Positions 1 to 9,400 of a DNA stretch of 25,868 bases are shown here, piece after piece. Origin of the DNA: Campylobacteraceae bacterium (lineage in GTDB: Bacteria > Campylobacterota > Campylobacteria > Campylobacterales > Sulfurovaceae); NCBI GenBank assembly GCA_027063105.1, contig JAMOSL010000188.1:1-25868 (forward strand), read 5' to 3'. The position numbers and the translations under genes are program-made. Each line of letters starts with the position of its first letter. The stretch's first letter is position 1. The notes below the pieces were generated by a model, which did no database searches, was not told where the DNA came from, and saw only the letters and a program-made list of their open reading frames with translations.

Positions 1-273
1 TGTCATTCCTGTAGCAAAATATGTATATGCCATAAGTCCTACACCACTATATAAGAACATGTCTTTATCACTCTTTTTACCATACATGGAATAACTCATA
101 CCTATAATTCCAAAGAATATGCCCCATATAAAAGAGCCATCATCTATGCCTTGACCCATACCTTGATGAACTATATTTTGAATATTATCCATTGGGTTTC
201 CACCATCTTCACCATTAAGTCCTTGCATACCCTCAACACTTTGTTGTAATGCACTTAAATTCATTTCATTCAT
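1..273 (-). CDS. Small membrane protein, 3' end outside window (partial)
   Basis: The first 91 codons run from an ATG at 271-273 to the window edge with no stop. The N-terminus (about 45 residues) is rich in Met, Gln, Asn and Gly. A hydrophobic stretch follows (FIWGIFFGIIGMSYSMYGKK), then a second one containing LMAYTYFATG. This two-helix pattern, with a short Gly/Tyr/Lys-rich link ending in YGKK, matches a widespread family of small inner-membrane proteins that databases sometimes label amino-acid transport protein without biochemical support. An AAGGAT Shine-Dalgarno-like sequence precedes the ATG. The gene follows argS by 10 bases on the same strand, so it is probably the last or a later gene of the gmk-tatA-argS unit. 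Function unknown. Confidence 0.7.
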   Translation of the reverse strand, partial: MNEMNLSALQQSVEGMQGLNGEDGGNPMDNIQNIVHQGMGQGIDDGSFIWGIFFGIIGMSYSMYGKKSDKDMFLYSGVGLMAYTYFATGMT

Positions 274-283
274 TAAAATATCC

Positions 284-1981
284 TTATATTTTATTTACTA
301 CTTCAATTCCTAAAATATCCAATCCTTGCTTTATAACTTTTGATGTTAATAGTGCTAGTGCTAAACGGCTATCTCTTATTTTATCTTCTATTTCATCTTT
401 TAATATAGGGTTTTGTTCATAAAAACGCATAAATATAGTTGTTAATTCATATAAGTATGTTGTAAGATAGTGTGGAGAAGAATCTCTAGCTGTTCTATTT
501 AAAGTATCTTCAAATCCTAAAAGGGTTACAGCTAATTTATGTTCTATATCAGTCTTAATATTTATATTACTTCCAATTTGACTATTAAATCTTCTGAAAA
601 TACTCATAATTCTAGCATAAGCATATTGTTGATATAAAGATGTATTTCCATCAAGACTTAACATTTTATCCCAATTGAAAATATAGTTAGATGTACGATT
701 AATAGATAAATCAGAGTATTTCACAGCTCCAATTCCTATAATTTTAGCTAATTTCTCTAATTCATTGGAATTCAATTCATCTTTATTTCTAATAGATTCT
801 TTAGCTCTAATAATAGATTCATCTAGTAGTTCTACTAGTTTAACTGTTCCACCATCTCTTGTTTTAAATGGCTTTCCAGATTTATCCATCATTGTACCAA
901 ATGCTATATGTTCAAGTTTGGTTTCATTATTTACAAGTTTACTATCTTTTGCAATATTAAAAATTTGTTTAAAATGTCCTGATTGTCGTGCATCAACAAC
1001 ATATAACATACGATTAGATTTTAATATTTCATCTCTATACTGTAATGCAGATAAATCGGTTGTTGCATATAGATATCCTCCATCACTTTTCTGAATAATT
1101 ACAGGTATTTCTTCACCATCTATAAATAAACATTTAGCTCCATTACTAACTTCTATTTTTTTATCATTTTCAAGCTTCTCAATGAGTTTTGGGAGTCTAT
1201 CATTATAAAAACTTTCTGCTTTTACATCTTCAGGAGTTAACTTTACATCTAATTTTGAATATACCTCTTGGCAATGATTTAAAGAAATCTCTATAAAATT
1301 TTTCCATAATTTAAGACAGTGTTCATCACCACTCTGTATTTTTACAACATAATCTCTAGCTTTATTTGCAAACTCTTCGTCTTCATCAAATCTTTTTTTT
1401 GAATCTTTATAAAATTGTTCCAGATCTTTTAGGTTGTTCATATTATCTACAGCTATTTCCTCAAGATAGGCAATTAACATGCCAAACTGAGTACCCCAAT
1501 CTCCTATATGGTTTTGACGAATAACTCTATCACCTAAAAACTCTAAAAGATTGGCAAGAGTATCTCCAATAATTGTTGAACGAAGATGACCAACATGCAT
1601 CTCTTTTGCCATATTAGGCCCAGAGTAATCTACTACAATAATATTATTAGATTTCTTCTTACTTATATCTAATCTATCATCTAGTAGCATCTTTTTAGTC
1701 ATCTCCTGAAGCCATAGAGGGTTTAGCCAAATATTAATAAATCCAGCACCTGCTACTTCAACTTTTAAAATTGCTCCCTTAGTATCAATATACTTTATTA
1801 CATCTAATGCTATATCTCTAGGATTTCTCCTTAAAATTTTAGCTAAAGGCATAATTCCATTAAATTGATAATCTCCAAATTCTGCTTTAGATGATTGTGA
1901 AACTGATATTTGATGAACTTCTATTGAGGCATCAACAAGTGCTTGTGATATAATTTTGTTTATTTCTTTTTTTAATTTCAT
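284..1981 (-). CDS. argS: Arginyl-tRNA synthetase
   Basis: This class I synthetase charges tRNA-Arg with arginine in the cytoplasm. The 565-residue protein has the normal length. An N-terminal Arg-specific domain (about 1-90) is followed by the catalytic core with the HIGH-type motif HVGH at 129-132, inside SGPNMAKEMHVGHLRS. The loop equivalent to KMSKS is MMDKSGKPFKTR at 364-375, without the canonical second lysine, as in many ArgRS. The C-terminal DALR anticodon-binding domain starts near residue 450 and ends the protein. The ATG at 1981 is 68 bases downstream of the tatA stop. Order gmk-tatA-argS on one strand is, from memory, also found in Campylobacter jejuni. Identification is secure. 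Confidence 0.97.
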   Translation of the reverse strand: MKLKKEINKIISQALVDASIEVHQISVSQSSKAEFGDYQFNGIMPLAKILRRNPRDIALDVIKYIDTKGAILKVEVAGAGFINIWLNPLWLQEMTKKMLLDDRLDISKKKSNNIIVVDYSGPNMAKEMHVGHLRSTIIGDTLANLLEFLGDRVIRQNHIGDWGTQFGMLIAYLEEIAVDNMNNLKDLEQFYKDSKKRFDEDEEFANKARDYVVKIQSGDEHCLKLWKNFIEISLNHCQEVYSKLDVKLTPEDVKAESFYNDRLPKLIEKLENDKKIEVSNGAKCLFIDGEEIPVIIQKSDGGYLYATTDLSALQYRDEILKSNRMLYVVDARQSGHFKQIFNIAKDSKLVNNETKLEHIAFGTMMDKSGKPFKTRDGGTVKLVELLDESIIRAKESIRNKDELNSNELEKLAKIIGIGAVKYSDLSINRTSNYIFNWDKMLSLDGNTSLYQQYAYARIMSIFRRFNSQIGSNINIKTDIEHKLAVTLLGFEDTLNRTARDSSPHYLTTYLYELTTIFMRFYEQNPILKDEIEDKIRDSRLALALLTSKVIKQGLDILGIEVVNKI

Positions 1982-2014
1982 ACTGATATCCGTTAGAGGG
2001 TTTTATAGTGAAGT

Positions 2015-2030
2015 GACCGTATAAACGGTC
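2015..2030. repeat. Short hairpin between tatA and argS
   Basis: A perfect 6-bp inverted repeat, GACCGT and ACGGTC, is separated by four bases (ATAA). It lies in the 68-base gap between the tatA stop and the argS start. Neither strand has a U-run straight after it, so it does not look like an intrinsic terminator. It may stabilise or process the tatA-argS mRNA. No function is demonstrated. Confidence 0.4.
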
Positions 2031-2049
2031 TTATATAATCTATATATGA

Positions 2050-2280
2050 TTATGCTTTTTGTTCAGTTTTAGGGGTAGTTGTAGTTTCTGCTACTTTTAC
2101 ATCATTCTTTTCTGTAATTTCAGGTTTTGTTTCTGCTATTTCATCATCTTTTACAGCTTTTTTAAAGTCTTTAATACCTTTTCCAACACCTTTTGCTAAA
2201 TCTGGTATCTTTTTTGCTCCAAAAAGAAGTACTACTATTGCTAAAATTATCAATAATTCTGGCATACTTGGCATTCCCAT
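2050..2280 (-). CDS. tatA: Twin-arginine translocase subunit TatA
   Basis: TatA multimerises in the inner membrane to form the pore that exports folded proteins with twin-arginine signals. The 76-residue protein has the family layout: a short periplasmic N-terminus, a single transmembrane helix at about 7-20 (PELLIILAIVVLLF), the hinge FGAKKIPDLAK at 20-30, then an amphipathic helix (GVGKGIKDFKKAV). The polar tail (about 46-76) is rich in Glu, Lys and Thr. It lies 34 bases after gmk and upstream of argS. TatB and TatC are not in the window. TatA fits better than TatB because of the short length and the FG hinge. Confidence 0.93.
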   Translation of the reverse strand: MGMPSMPELLIILAIVVLLFGAKKIPDLAKGVGKGIKDFKKAVKDDEIAETKPEITEKNDVKVAETTTTPKTEQKA

Positions 2281-2314
2281 ATCTATCCTTTTTTCTAATT
2301 ATACTTTAATTTTT

Positions 2315-2923
2315 TTAAACTAGCCAATTTTTGATAAAAGTTGCTTCATCAACTTGACTATGTTTTAACCTTGACACATTTGCGATAATAGAAAATTCAT
2401 AACTAGCTCTTTTTATATTATCATTAACTATTGCAAAATCATACTCTCCAACAGATAATATTTCAGTTTTTGCATTTTCTAATCTATTATTTATAATTTC
2501 TTCATTATCACTTGAACGAAGTCTTAATCTTCTTTCTAATTCTGTAAGTGTTGGAGGTGTTATAAATGCAGAAGTAGTAATATCATTTAATTTTGCTCTT
2601 ATTAGTCTATGTCCTTGAATATCTATATCGAATATAACTAATATTCCTTTATCCAAGGCTTCTCTTACAGGTTTTAAAGAAGTTCCATAATAGTTATTAT
2701 GTACCTCTGCAAATTCTAAAAAGTCACCTGCCCTTATTCCATCTTCAAATGTATTTTTATCTACAAAGTAATAATCTTTACCATCTATTTCTCCCTTTCG
2801 AGGTTGACGGGTTGTTGTAGATATAGAGAAATAATAATCTCCAATATCTTTTGAAGCCTTTGATATAATCGTACTCTTCCCAGCTCCACTTGGACCAGAA
2901 AGTACTAAAATTGAACCTATCAT
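2315..2923 (-). CDS. gmk: Guanylate kinase
   Basis: Guanylate kinase phosphorylates GMP to GDP with ATP, an essential step in guanine nucleotide synthesis. The 202-residue protein has the usual length. The P-loop GPSGAGKST is at 10-18. The GMP-binding region follows with STTTRQPRKGEIDGKDYYFV, and the lid region includes ERRLRLRSSDNEEIINNRL. The ATG at 2923 is preceded by AGGAA at good spacing. It is the first gene of the leftward unit gmk-tatA-argS. The 96-base gap to the divergent pseudopilin gene carries promoters for both directions. A TAGAAT at 2955-2960 (minus strand) is a plausible -10 for gmk. Confidence 0.97.
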   Translation of the reverse strand: MIGSILVLSGPSGAGKSTIISKASKDIGDYYFSISTTTRQPRKGEIDGKDYYFVDKNTFEDGIRAGDFLEFAEVHNNYYGTSLKPVREALDKGILVIFDIDIQGHRLIRAKLNDITTSAFITPPTLTELERRLRLRSSDNEEIINNRLENAKTEILSVGEYDFAIVNDNIKRASYEFSIIANVSRLKHSQVDEATFIKNWLV

Positions 2924-2982
2924 GAATATTCCTATATAATTTTAAAAGTATTCTATTCTAATTTTTATTAATTGAAGTTTTA

Positions 2983-2991
2983 TGTTATAAT
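2983..2991 (+). promoter_or_regulatory. Extended -10 promoter for the pseudopilin-priA-ispG-dnaB-comEC unit
   Basis: TGTTATAAT is an extended -10 (TGnTATAAT) 28 bases before the pseudopilin ATG. No good -35 is present at 17-bp spacing, which fits the weak -35 dependence of sigma70 promoters in Campylobacterota. An AGGAG ribosome-binding site follows at 3009-3013. Confidence 0.6.
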
Positions 2992-3019
2992 AGAAAAAAT
3001 ACATAAATAGGAGTTAAGT

Positions 3020-3526
3020 ATGATTTTAAGAAAAATTCATTCAGGATTTACAATGATAGAGTTAATTATGGTTATTGTTATAGTCGGTATTTTATCGGCA
3101 GTAGCCATTCCAAAATTGGCAATGAATAGAGATGATGCAATTATTACTACAGCTAAAACAACAGTATCTTCAATTAGAAGTGCATTAGCTACAGAAAAGC
3201 AGAAAAGGGTATTAAGTGGTGATTTTCAGTCTATCTATTCACTTAGTAAAGTAACAGGATATAATAAAGATATTTTTGATGGGTTTGATAAAGATACAGA
3301 TAATTCAGTATTAGAATATCCTTTAATATCTTGCAAAGATGGAAATGCTGTAGGATGTTGGAGGCAGACTAGTCTTGGAACTAAAACAAATGCTATTAGT
3401 CAATATCTATATGTTATGCCAAATAACAAAAATAGTATAGCCTATTTTGAACTAAAAAATAATAAATTTAATTGTAAAACAACAACTGATAAATATTGTC
3501 AAGAGTTAACAAATAGAATTAGATAG
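3020..3526 (+). CDS. Type IV/type II pseudopilin with prepilin-type N-terminus
   Basis: The N-terminus carries a class III prepilin signal: a short basic leader ending in Gly9, then FTMIEL with the conserved Glu at mature position 5, followed by a long hydrophobic helix (about 14-32). Prepilin peptidase should cleave after Gly9 and methylate Phe10. The globular part has four cysteines in two C-x7-C pairs (Cys105/Cys113 and Cys152/Cys160), which suggests two disulfides in the periplasm. The 168-residue protein is in the range of type II secretion or competence pseudopilins. AGGAG precedes the ATG. The gene shares a unit with comEC, so a DNA-uptake role is the most likely reading, but a secretion pseudopilin cannot be excluded. 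Confidence 0.85.
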   Translation: MILRKIHSGFTMIELIMVIVIVGILSAVAIPKLAMNRDDAIITTAKTTVSSIRSALATEKQKRVLSGDFQSIYSLSKVTGYNKDIFDGFDKDTDNSVLEYPLISCKDGNAVGCWRQTSLGTKTNAISQYLYVMPNNKNSIAYFELKNNKFNCKTTTDKYCQELTNRIR

Positions 3527-5368
3527 TTGTACTATTACCAAATTTATCTGTTAAAACAGAATGCTCCTATATTAACATATTCCTCCACAGAAGTGTTAAA
3601 TATAGGTGAAATTCTACTTGTTCCATTAAAAAATACTCAAAAACTAGGAGTTGTTTCTAAAGAGGTTGAAAAACCTACCGAATTTAAAACTTCAAAAATT
3701 ATATCAAAAACAGATAAATTTTATAATTCTAAACAGATGGAGATTGCTAAATTTATATCTTACTATTACTTTTCATCTTTTGGAGAAGCTATATCACTTT
3801 TTATACCTTATTTAAGTATTACACAAAATAATATAAGAGATGCTTCCAGAATAGAAAAACCTACTCTTTCCGAGATTCAAGAAAATTCTTATAATAAATT
3901 ACTTAAAGAAGATAAAGCTCTATTATTTGGTGTTACAGGTTCTGGTAAAACTGAAATATTTATCTCTTTAATGATTGATATGGTCGAAAATAAGAAAAGT
4001 TCTATATTCTTAATGCCAGAAATTTCTTTAACTCCACAAATGGAAAATAGGTTAAAAAAGTATTTTGGAGATAGAGTTGCTATGTGGCATTCTAAACTTA
4101 GCAAAAAGAAGAAAAATGAGATATTGGAAAAGATTTATAATAATGAAATAGATATTATTGCTGGAGCAAGATCAGCACTTTTTACACCTTTATCTAATTT
4201 AGGATTAATTATTGTAGATGAGGAGCATGATGATAGTTATAAATCTATGATGAAGCCTCGTTATCACGCTAGGGATATGGCTATTTTTATGGGAGAAAAA
4301 TTAAATGCAAAAGTTATTTTAGCAAGTGCAACGCCTAGTTTAAATTCATATTATAAATATCCTATTATTAAATTAGATAAACCTTTTATTGAAACAGAGA
4401 AAAGATATCATTTTGTAGGAGGTTCAGTTCTAACTCAAGAAATTATTGCAAAAATAGAAAATAATTTTAATTTAAATAATCAATCTCTATTTTTTCTTCC
4501 AGTTAGAGGTAATTTTAAATATTTATATTGTCAACATTGTGGAGCTACTCATACTTGTCCATATTGTTCTGTAGGAATGTCTCTTCATCGTAATAATCGT
4601 TATTTAAAGTGTCATTATTGCGAGTATACTCAACAAATTATAGATACTTGTGTTAGTTGTGATTATCACCCTTTAACAAGTGAAAGAATGGGAACAGTTG
4701 AAGCTAAAGAGATATTAGAAGATAAAATACCTTTAATTAAAATAGAGCAATTTGATAGAGATAGCATTACAACAGCTACTAAATTAAAAAATGCATTAAA
4801 ACGATTTGAAAAAGGTGAAAGTCATCTTCTCTTAGGTACACAAATGCTTAGTAAAGGGCATGATTATGCAAATATAACCTTAAGTGTAATAATGGGTTTA
4901 GATTTTATTATGGGATTACCAGATTATAGAGCTAGAGAGAAAGCTATTAGTTTATTAATTCAAATAGCAGGTAGGTCTGGTAGAGCTAAATCTTCAGATA
5001 TTATTATTCAAACAAATGATAAAGATGCTTTTTTACCATATATTAATAATTATGAGATTTTTTTAAGAGAAGAGATAGAATTTGTTAGAGATATATATCC
5101 TCCATTTGTATCTTTAGCTAGAATTTTGATTTCTCATATAAAAGATTTTAAAGCCAATGATTTAACTAATATAATAGTATCAAAGTTAAAAGAGTTTTTG
5201 GATATAGAAATTATTGGATTTGGTAAAGCTCCAATAGAAAAAATTTCTAATAAATATAGATATAATATACTTCTTCGTTCAGAAAAAAGATTACCACTTT
5301 TAGATGCTCTTCATAAAGTTAATCAAGTAGGCATAGAGATAGATATTGACCCAGTAGAATTTTCATAG
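3527..5368 (+). CDS. priA: Primosomal protein N' (replication restart helicase)
   Basis: PriA recognises stalled forks and reloads the replicative helicase. The 613 residues are shorter than E. coli PriA (732), mostly through a smaller N-terminal DNA-binding part. Walker A is GVTGSGKT at 135-142 and the Walker B DEEH is at 231-234. The zinc-binding insert has all eight cysteines (335, 338, 344, 347, 362, 365, 375, 378). Late helicase motifs include LLGTQMLSKGHD and QIAGRSGRA. The start is a TTG directly after the pseudopilin stop (TAG then TTG). No in-frame ATG fits without losing the conserved N-terminal strand YYYQIYLL, so the TTG start is preferred and translation is probably coupled. dnaB, whose product PriA ultimately helps load, lies two genes downstream. 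Confidence 0.95.
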   Translation: MYYYQIYLLKQNAPILTYSSTEVLNIGEILLVPLKNTQKLGVVSKEVEKPTEFKTSKIISKTDKFYNSKQMEIAKFISYYYFSSFGEAISLFIPYLSITQNNIRDASRIEKPTLSEIQENSYNKLLKEDKALLFGVTGSGKTEIFISLMIDMVENKKSSIFLMPEISLTPQMENRLKKYFGDRVAMWHSKLSKKKKNEILEKIYNNEIDIIAGARSALFTPLSNLGLIIVDEEHDDSYKSMMKPRYHARDMAIFMGEKLNAKVILASATPSLNSYYKYPIIKLDKPFIETEKRYHFVGGSVLTQEIIAKIENNFNLNNQSLFFLPVRGNFKYLYCQHCGATHTCPYCSVGMSLHRNNRYLKCHYCEYTQQIIDTCVSCDYHPLTSERMGTVEAKEILEDKIPLIKIEQFDRDSITTATKLKNALKRFEKGESHLLLGTQMLSKGHDYANITLSVIMGLDFIMGLPDYRAREKAISLLIQIAGRSGRAKSSDIIIQTNDKDAFLPYINNYEIFLREEIEFVRDIYPPFVSLARILISHIKDFKANDLTNIIVSKLKEFLDIEIIGFGKAPIEKISNKYRYNILLRSEKRLPLLDALHKVNQVGIEIDIDPVEFS

Positions 5369-5389
5369 CTTATTAAAGAATTATTTCGA

Positions 5390-5395
5390 TAAAAT
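5390..5395 (+). promoter_or_regulatory. Candidate internal promoter -10 upstream of ispG
   Basis: TAAAAT within TTCGATAAAATA lies 20 bases before the ispG ATG, in the only non-trivial gap (46 bases) of the rightward unit. The form resembles other likely -10 elements in this window. No -35 is evident. Confidence 0.4.
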
Positions 5396-5414
5396 ATCCA
5401 AAAAAGAGATAATT

Positions 5415-6476
5415 ATGAAAGATAGATACCCGACTAAAAAAATATTTGTTGGTGGCGTTGCTGTCGGTGGAGATGCTCCTATCTCTGTTCAATCTATGAC
5501 ATATAGCACTACAAGTGATATTGAAGCCACTGTTGAGCAGATAAATAGATTGCACTTTGCTGGAGCAGATATGGTTCGTGTTGCAGTTCCTCAAATGGAA
5601 GATGCTTTAGCTCTTCAGGAAATAAAAAAAAGAATCTCTATCCCACTAATTGCAGATATTCATTTTCATTATAAATTAGCATTAGAAGCAGCTAAATGGG
5701 TAGATTGTATAAGATTTAATCCTGGAAATATTGGAGATAAGTCAAAAATAAAAGAGATAGTAAAAGCATGTCAAGATAGGTCTTTACCAATTAGAATTGG
5801 AGTTAATGCAGGTTCATTAGAAAAAGAATTTGATCAAAAATATGGAGCAACTGCTCAAGGTATGGTAGCTAGTGCAGAGTATAATATTAAATATTTAGAA
5901 GATTTAGGATTTAATGATATTAAAATATCTCTAAAAGCATCAGATGTAGATAGAACAGTTGATGCATATAGAATGCTTAGACCTAAGAATAATTATCCAT
6001 TTCATCTAGGTGTAACAGAAGCAGGGACGCTATTTCATGCTACTATTAAATCTTCTATTGGATTAGGTGCTTTACTTCTTGATGGTATTGGTGATACTAT
6101 GAGAGTATCTATTACAGGTGAATTAGAAGAAGAGATTAATGTAGCTAGAGCAATTATTAAAGATAGTGGAAGAAGTAGAGATGGTCTAAATATAATATCT
6201 TGTCCTACTTGTGGACGAATAGAAGCTGATTTAGTAACAGCAGTAGAAGAGGTTGAAAAGAGAACAGCTCATATTAAAACTCCTATGAATGTGTCTGTTA
6301 TGGGTTGTGTCGTAAATGCTATTGGAGAGGCAAAACATGCTGATGTAGCTATTGCTTATGGGAAAGGTAGTGGTTTGGTTATGGTAAAAGGCGAAGTTGT
6401 AGCAAAATTACCAGAGAAAGAGTTAGTTGATAGATTTGTGCAAGAAGTAGAAAAATTTGCAGAAGAAAATGCTTAA
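5415..6476 (+). CDS. ispG: 4-hydroxy-3-methylbut-2-en-1-yl diphosphate synthase (flavodoxin/ferredoxin)
   Basis: IspG converts 2-C-methyl-D-erythritol 2,4-cyclodiphosphate to HMBPP in the non-mevalonate isoprenoid pathway, using a [4Fe-4S] cluster. The 353-residue protein is the compact bacterial form. An N-terminal TIM barrel begins with VGGDAPISVQSMT (near 17-29) and includes LIADIHFHYKLAL and RFNPGNIG. The C-terminal cluster domain has Cys263 and Cys266 (SCPTCGR), Cys298 (VMGCVVN) and Glu305, the spacing of the three Cys and one Glu ligands in E. coli IspG. It lies between priA and dnaB; only three bases separate its stop from the dnaB start. Confidence 0.97.
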   Translation: MKDRYPTKKIFVGGVAVGGDAPISVQSMTYSTTSDIEATVEQINRLHFAGADMVRVAVPQMEDALALQEIKKRISIPLIADIHFHYKLALEAAKWVDCIRFNPGNIGDKSKIKEIVKACQDRSLPIRIGVNAGSLEKEFDQKYGATAQGMVASAEYNIKYLEDLGFNDIKISLKASDVDRTVDAYRMLRPKNNYPFHLGVTEAGTLFHATIKSSIGLGALLLDGIGDTMRVSITGELEEEINVARAIIKDSGRSRDGLNIISCPTCGRIEADLVTAVEEVEKRTAHIKTPMNVSVMGCVVNAIGEAKHADVAIAYGKGSGLVMVKGEVVAKLPEKELVDRFVQEVEKFAEENA

Positions 6477-6479
6477 AAT

Positions 6480-9400
6480 ATGTATAATCTTAATATAGAG
6501 AAGGCCGTATTATCTGCCATTATCTTTGACCCAGAGATTTTTGAAGAGATAGCATCAAAATTAGATGCAAAAGATTTCTATTTACCATTTCATCAATATA
6601 TTTTTGAAGGAATGAATGATTTATCAATAGCAGAAAAGCCTATAGATGAAGAATTTCTAAAAAATAGACTTATAAAATTAGGTAAATTTGATGAGACTTC
6701 TATGTTAGAAATTTTATCAGCAAATCCAATATCTAATACAATGGCATATTTAGATGAAATAAAATCTAAATCTATAAAAAGAGCCTTAGCAACCCTAGCC
6801 ACAGAGATAAAAAAAGTTACAATAGAAGATGATTTACCTACTGACGAGATTATGGATTTAGTTGAGAGAAAACTTTATGATATAACTCAAAATAATAAAA
6901 GTCAAGATTTTAGAGAAGCAAAAGAGATTGCACAATCTATGATGGCTGATATAACAAGACTAAAAGAGTTGGGAAATTCAAAACTTGTAGGAGTAGATAC
7001 AGGCTTCAGAAATCTCAACGAAAAAACTAGTGGTTTTGGTAAAGGGGATTTAGTAATTATAGCTGCTCGGCCAGCAATGGGGAAATGTTTGGGTAAAGGT
7101 ACAAAAGTTCTAATGTACTCTGGAGAGCTTATAAAAGTCGAAAATATTGTGATTGGTGATGAGTTAATGGGTGATGACTCTACCCCTAGAAAAGTGCTTT
7201 CATTGGCTCGTGGTAGAGAAGAAATGTATTGGGTTCACCAAAATAAAGGCATAGATTATCGTGTAAATAAATCTCATATATTATCTCTTAAGCGTTCAAG
7301 AAATGAGGGGAAACATAATAATGGAGATATTCTAAATATCTCTATTTCTGAATATTTAGAAAAATCAAATAAATTTAAGACTAATTATAAGGGTTATAAA
7401 GTTGGTGTTGAATTTAATAAAAAAGAGATCGTTATTGAACCTTATTTTTTAGGGTTGTGGTTAGGAGATGGTAATAGTGATTCTGTTAATATTACTACAG
7501 AGGATAATAAAATAGTACAGTATTTAGAAGAATATTCAAGTAGGCTTGGTTTACAATTGACTTCCTACTATCCAAAAGACAGGTGTTCTACATATTCAAT
7601 TACTAAAGGTTATACAGGAGTATCCTTTGATAATGATATTTCTTTACAAAAAAAATTAAGAGATTATAATCTTTTAAATAATAAACATATTCCAGATATA
7701 TATTTATATAATAATAGAGAGGTAAGATTAGAACTTTTAGCTGGATTAATAGATAGTGATGGACATTATGATGATAAACATCATGTTATAGAAATAACGC
7801 AAAAATCAAAATTATTATCAGAACAGATTAAATTTTTAGCAGATAGTTTAGGATTTAGATGTTCATTTCATTCTAAAATAGCTAGAATAAAAAAAATTGA
7901 TTATGAATGTGAGGTATATAGAGTTAGAATCGTTGGTCATTTAGATAATATTCCGACAAAGATAGCAAGAAAACAAGCTCGTCCATTAGCTTCAAACCGT
8001 AATCATCAACATACAGGTATTATATTAGAATATGATAAAGTAGATGATTATTATGGATTTGAAATTGATGGGAATAGACTATTCTTACTTGAAGATATGA
8101 CAGTAACACATAATACAGCACTAGTTTTAAATATTGCACTTAAGGCTATTGAGCGAAATGAGGGTGTATCTATTTTTTCTTTAGAAATGCCATCTGAACA
8201 ACTTATGCTTCGTATGCTTTCTGCTAAAACATCTATACCTTTACAAGCAATTAGAGTTGGTGATCTAAGAGATGAACAGTGGAGTCAATTGGCTTTTGCT
8301 GTAGATGATATTTCAGGCAAAAAATTATTTGTAGATGATAGTGGTTATGCTACAATTCATCATATTCGGTCGAAACTTCGTAAATTAAAATCTCAACATC
8401 CAGATTTAAGTATGGCGATTATAGATTATCTTCAACTTATGAGTGGTGGAGGTGGAAAAGATGGTAGACAACAAGAAATTTCTGAAATATCAAGAGGTTT
8501 AAAACAATTAGCAAGAGAACTACAGATTCCTATATTAGCATTATCACAATTAAATAGGGGATTGGAGAGTAGAGATAATAAAAGACCATTGCTTAGTGAC
8601 CTTCGTGAAAGTGGTTGTCTCTCTGGGGATACTCTAATTTATGACTCTTTAACTGGGAAAAAGTATAGAATAGATGAAATTGTAAATAATTTTAAAGAAT
8701 TAAATTTAACTATAAAATCAATGGACAAAGATTTAAGAATTAATAATTTTAAGATTACTAATGCTTTCTTTTCAGGAGAAAAAATTGTTTATAAATTAAC
8801 AACAAAGTCAGGAAAAACAATTAATGCAACAGCTAATCATAAATTTTATAGAGTTGATGGCTGGAATAGGCTTGATAAGTTGACTGTTGGAGATAAAATA
8901 GCAACACCTAATAAAATAAATATTGAAACTAAACAAAATTCTTTATTAGATAATGAGTTAATTTTATTAGCACATTTACTAGGAGATGGTTGTATATTAG
9001 AAAAACAACCTTATCACTACACTAATGAAGATATGAAAAATATTGAAATTGTAAAAGATGTAGCTAAAAATCTTTTTGATATAGATGCAAGATTAGTACA
9101 ACAAAAAAATTGGTGGCATTTGTATTTAACCTCTCCATATCCTTTAACTCATAATAGAAAGCACCCTATAACATTATGGTATGAAAAATTAAATATAAAA
9201 AGAGTTAGGTCATATGAAAAAGAGATACCAAATAGTGTATTTGAATGTAATACAAGAGCTATAAATTTATTTTTGAAACATCTTTGGGCAACTGATGGTT
9301 CAATTACCCTCTATAAAAGTAAAAATATAAATAGATCAGATAAAGTGACGGTTTATTATTCAAGTAGTAGTTATAATTTATCAATTCAAGTTAAATCACT

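Noticed and set aside
765..1094. 109-codon frame on the plus strand inside argS
   Set aside because: It is antisense to a well-conserved gene, has no ribosome-binding site and its translation is a typical shadow.
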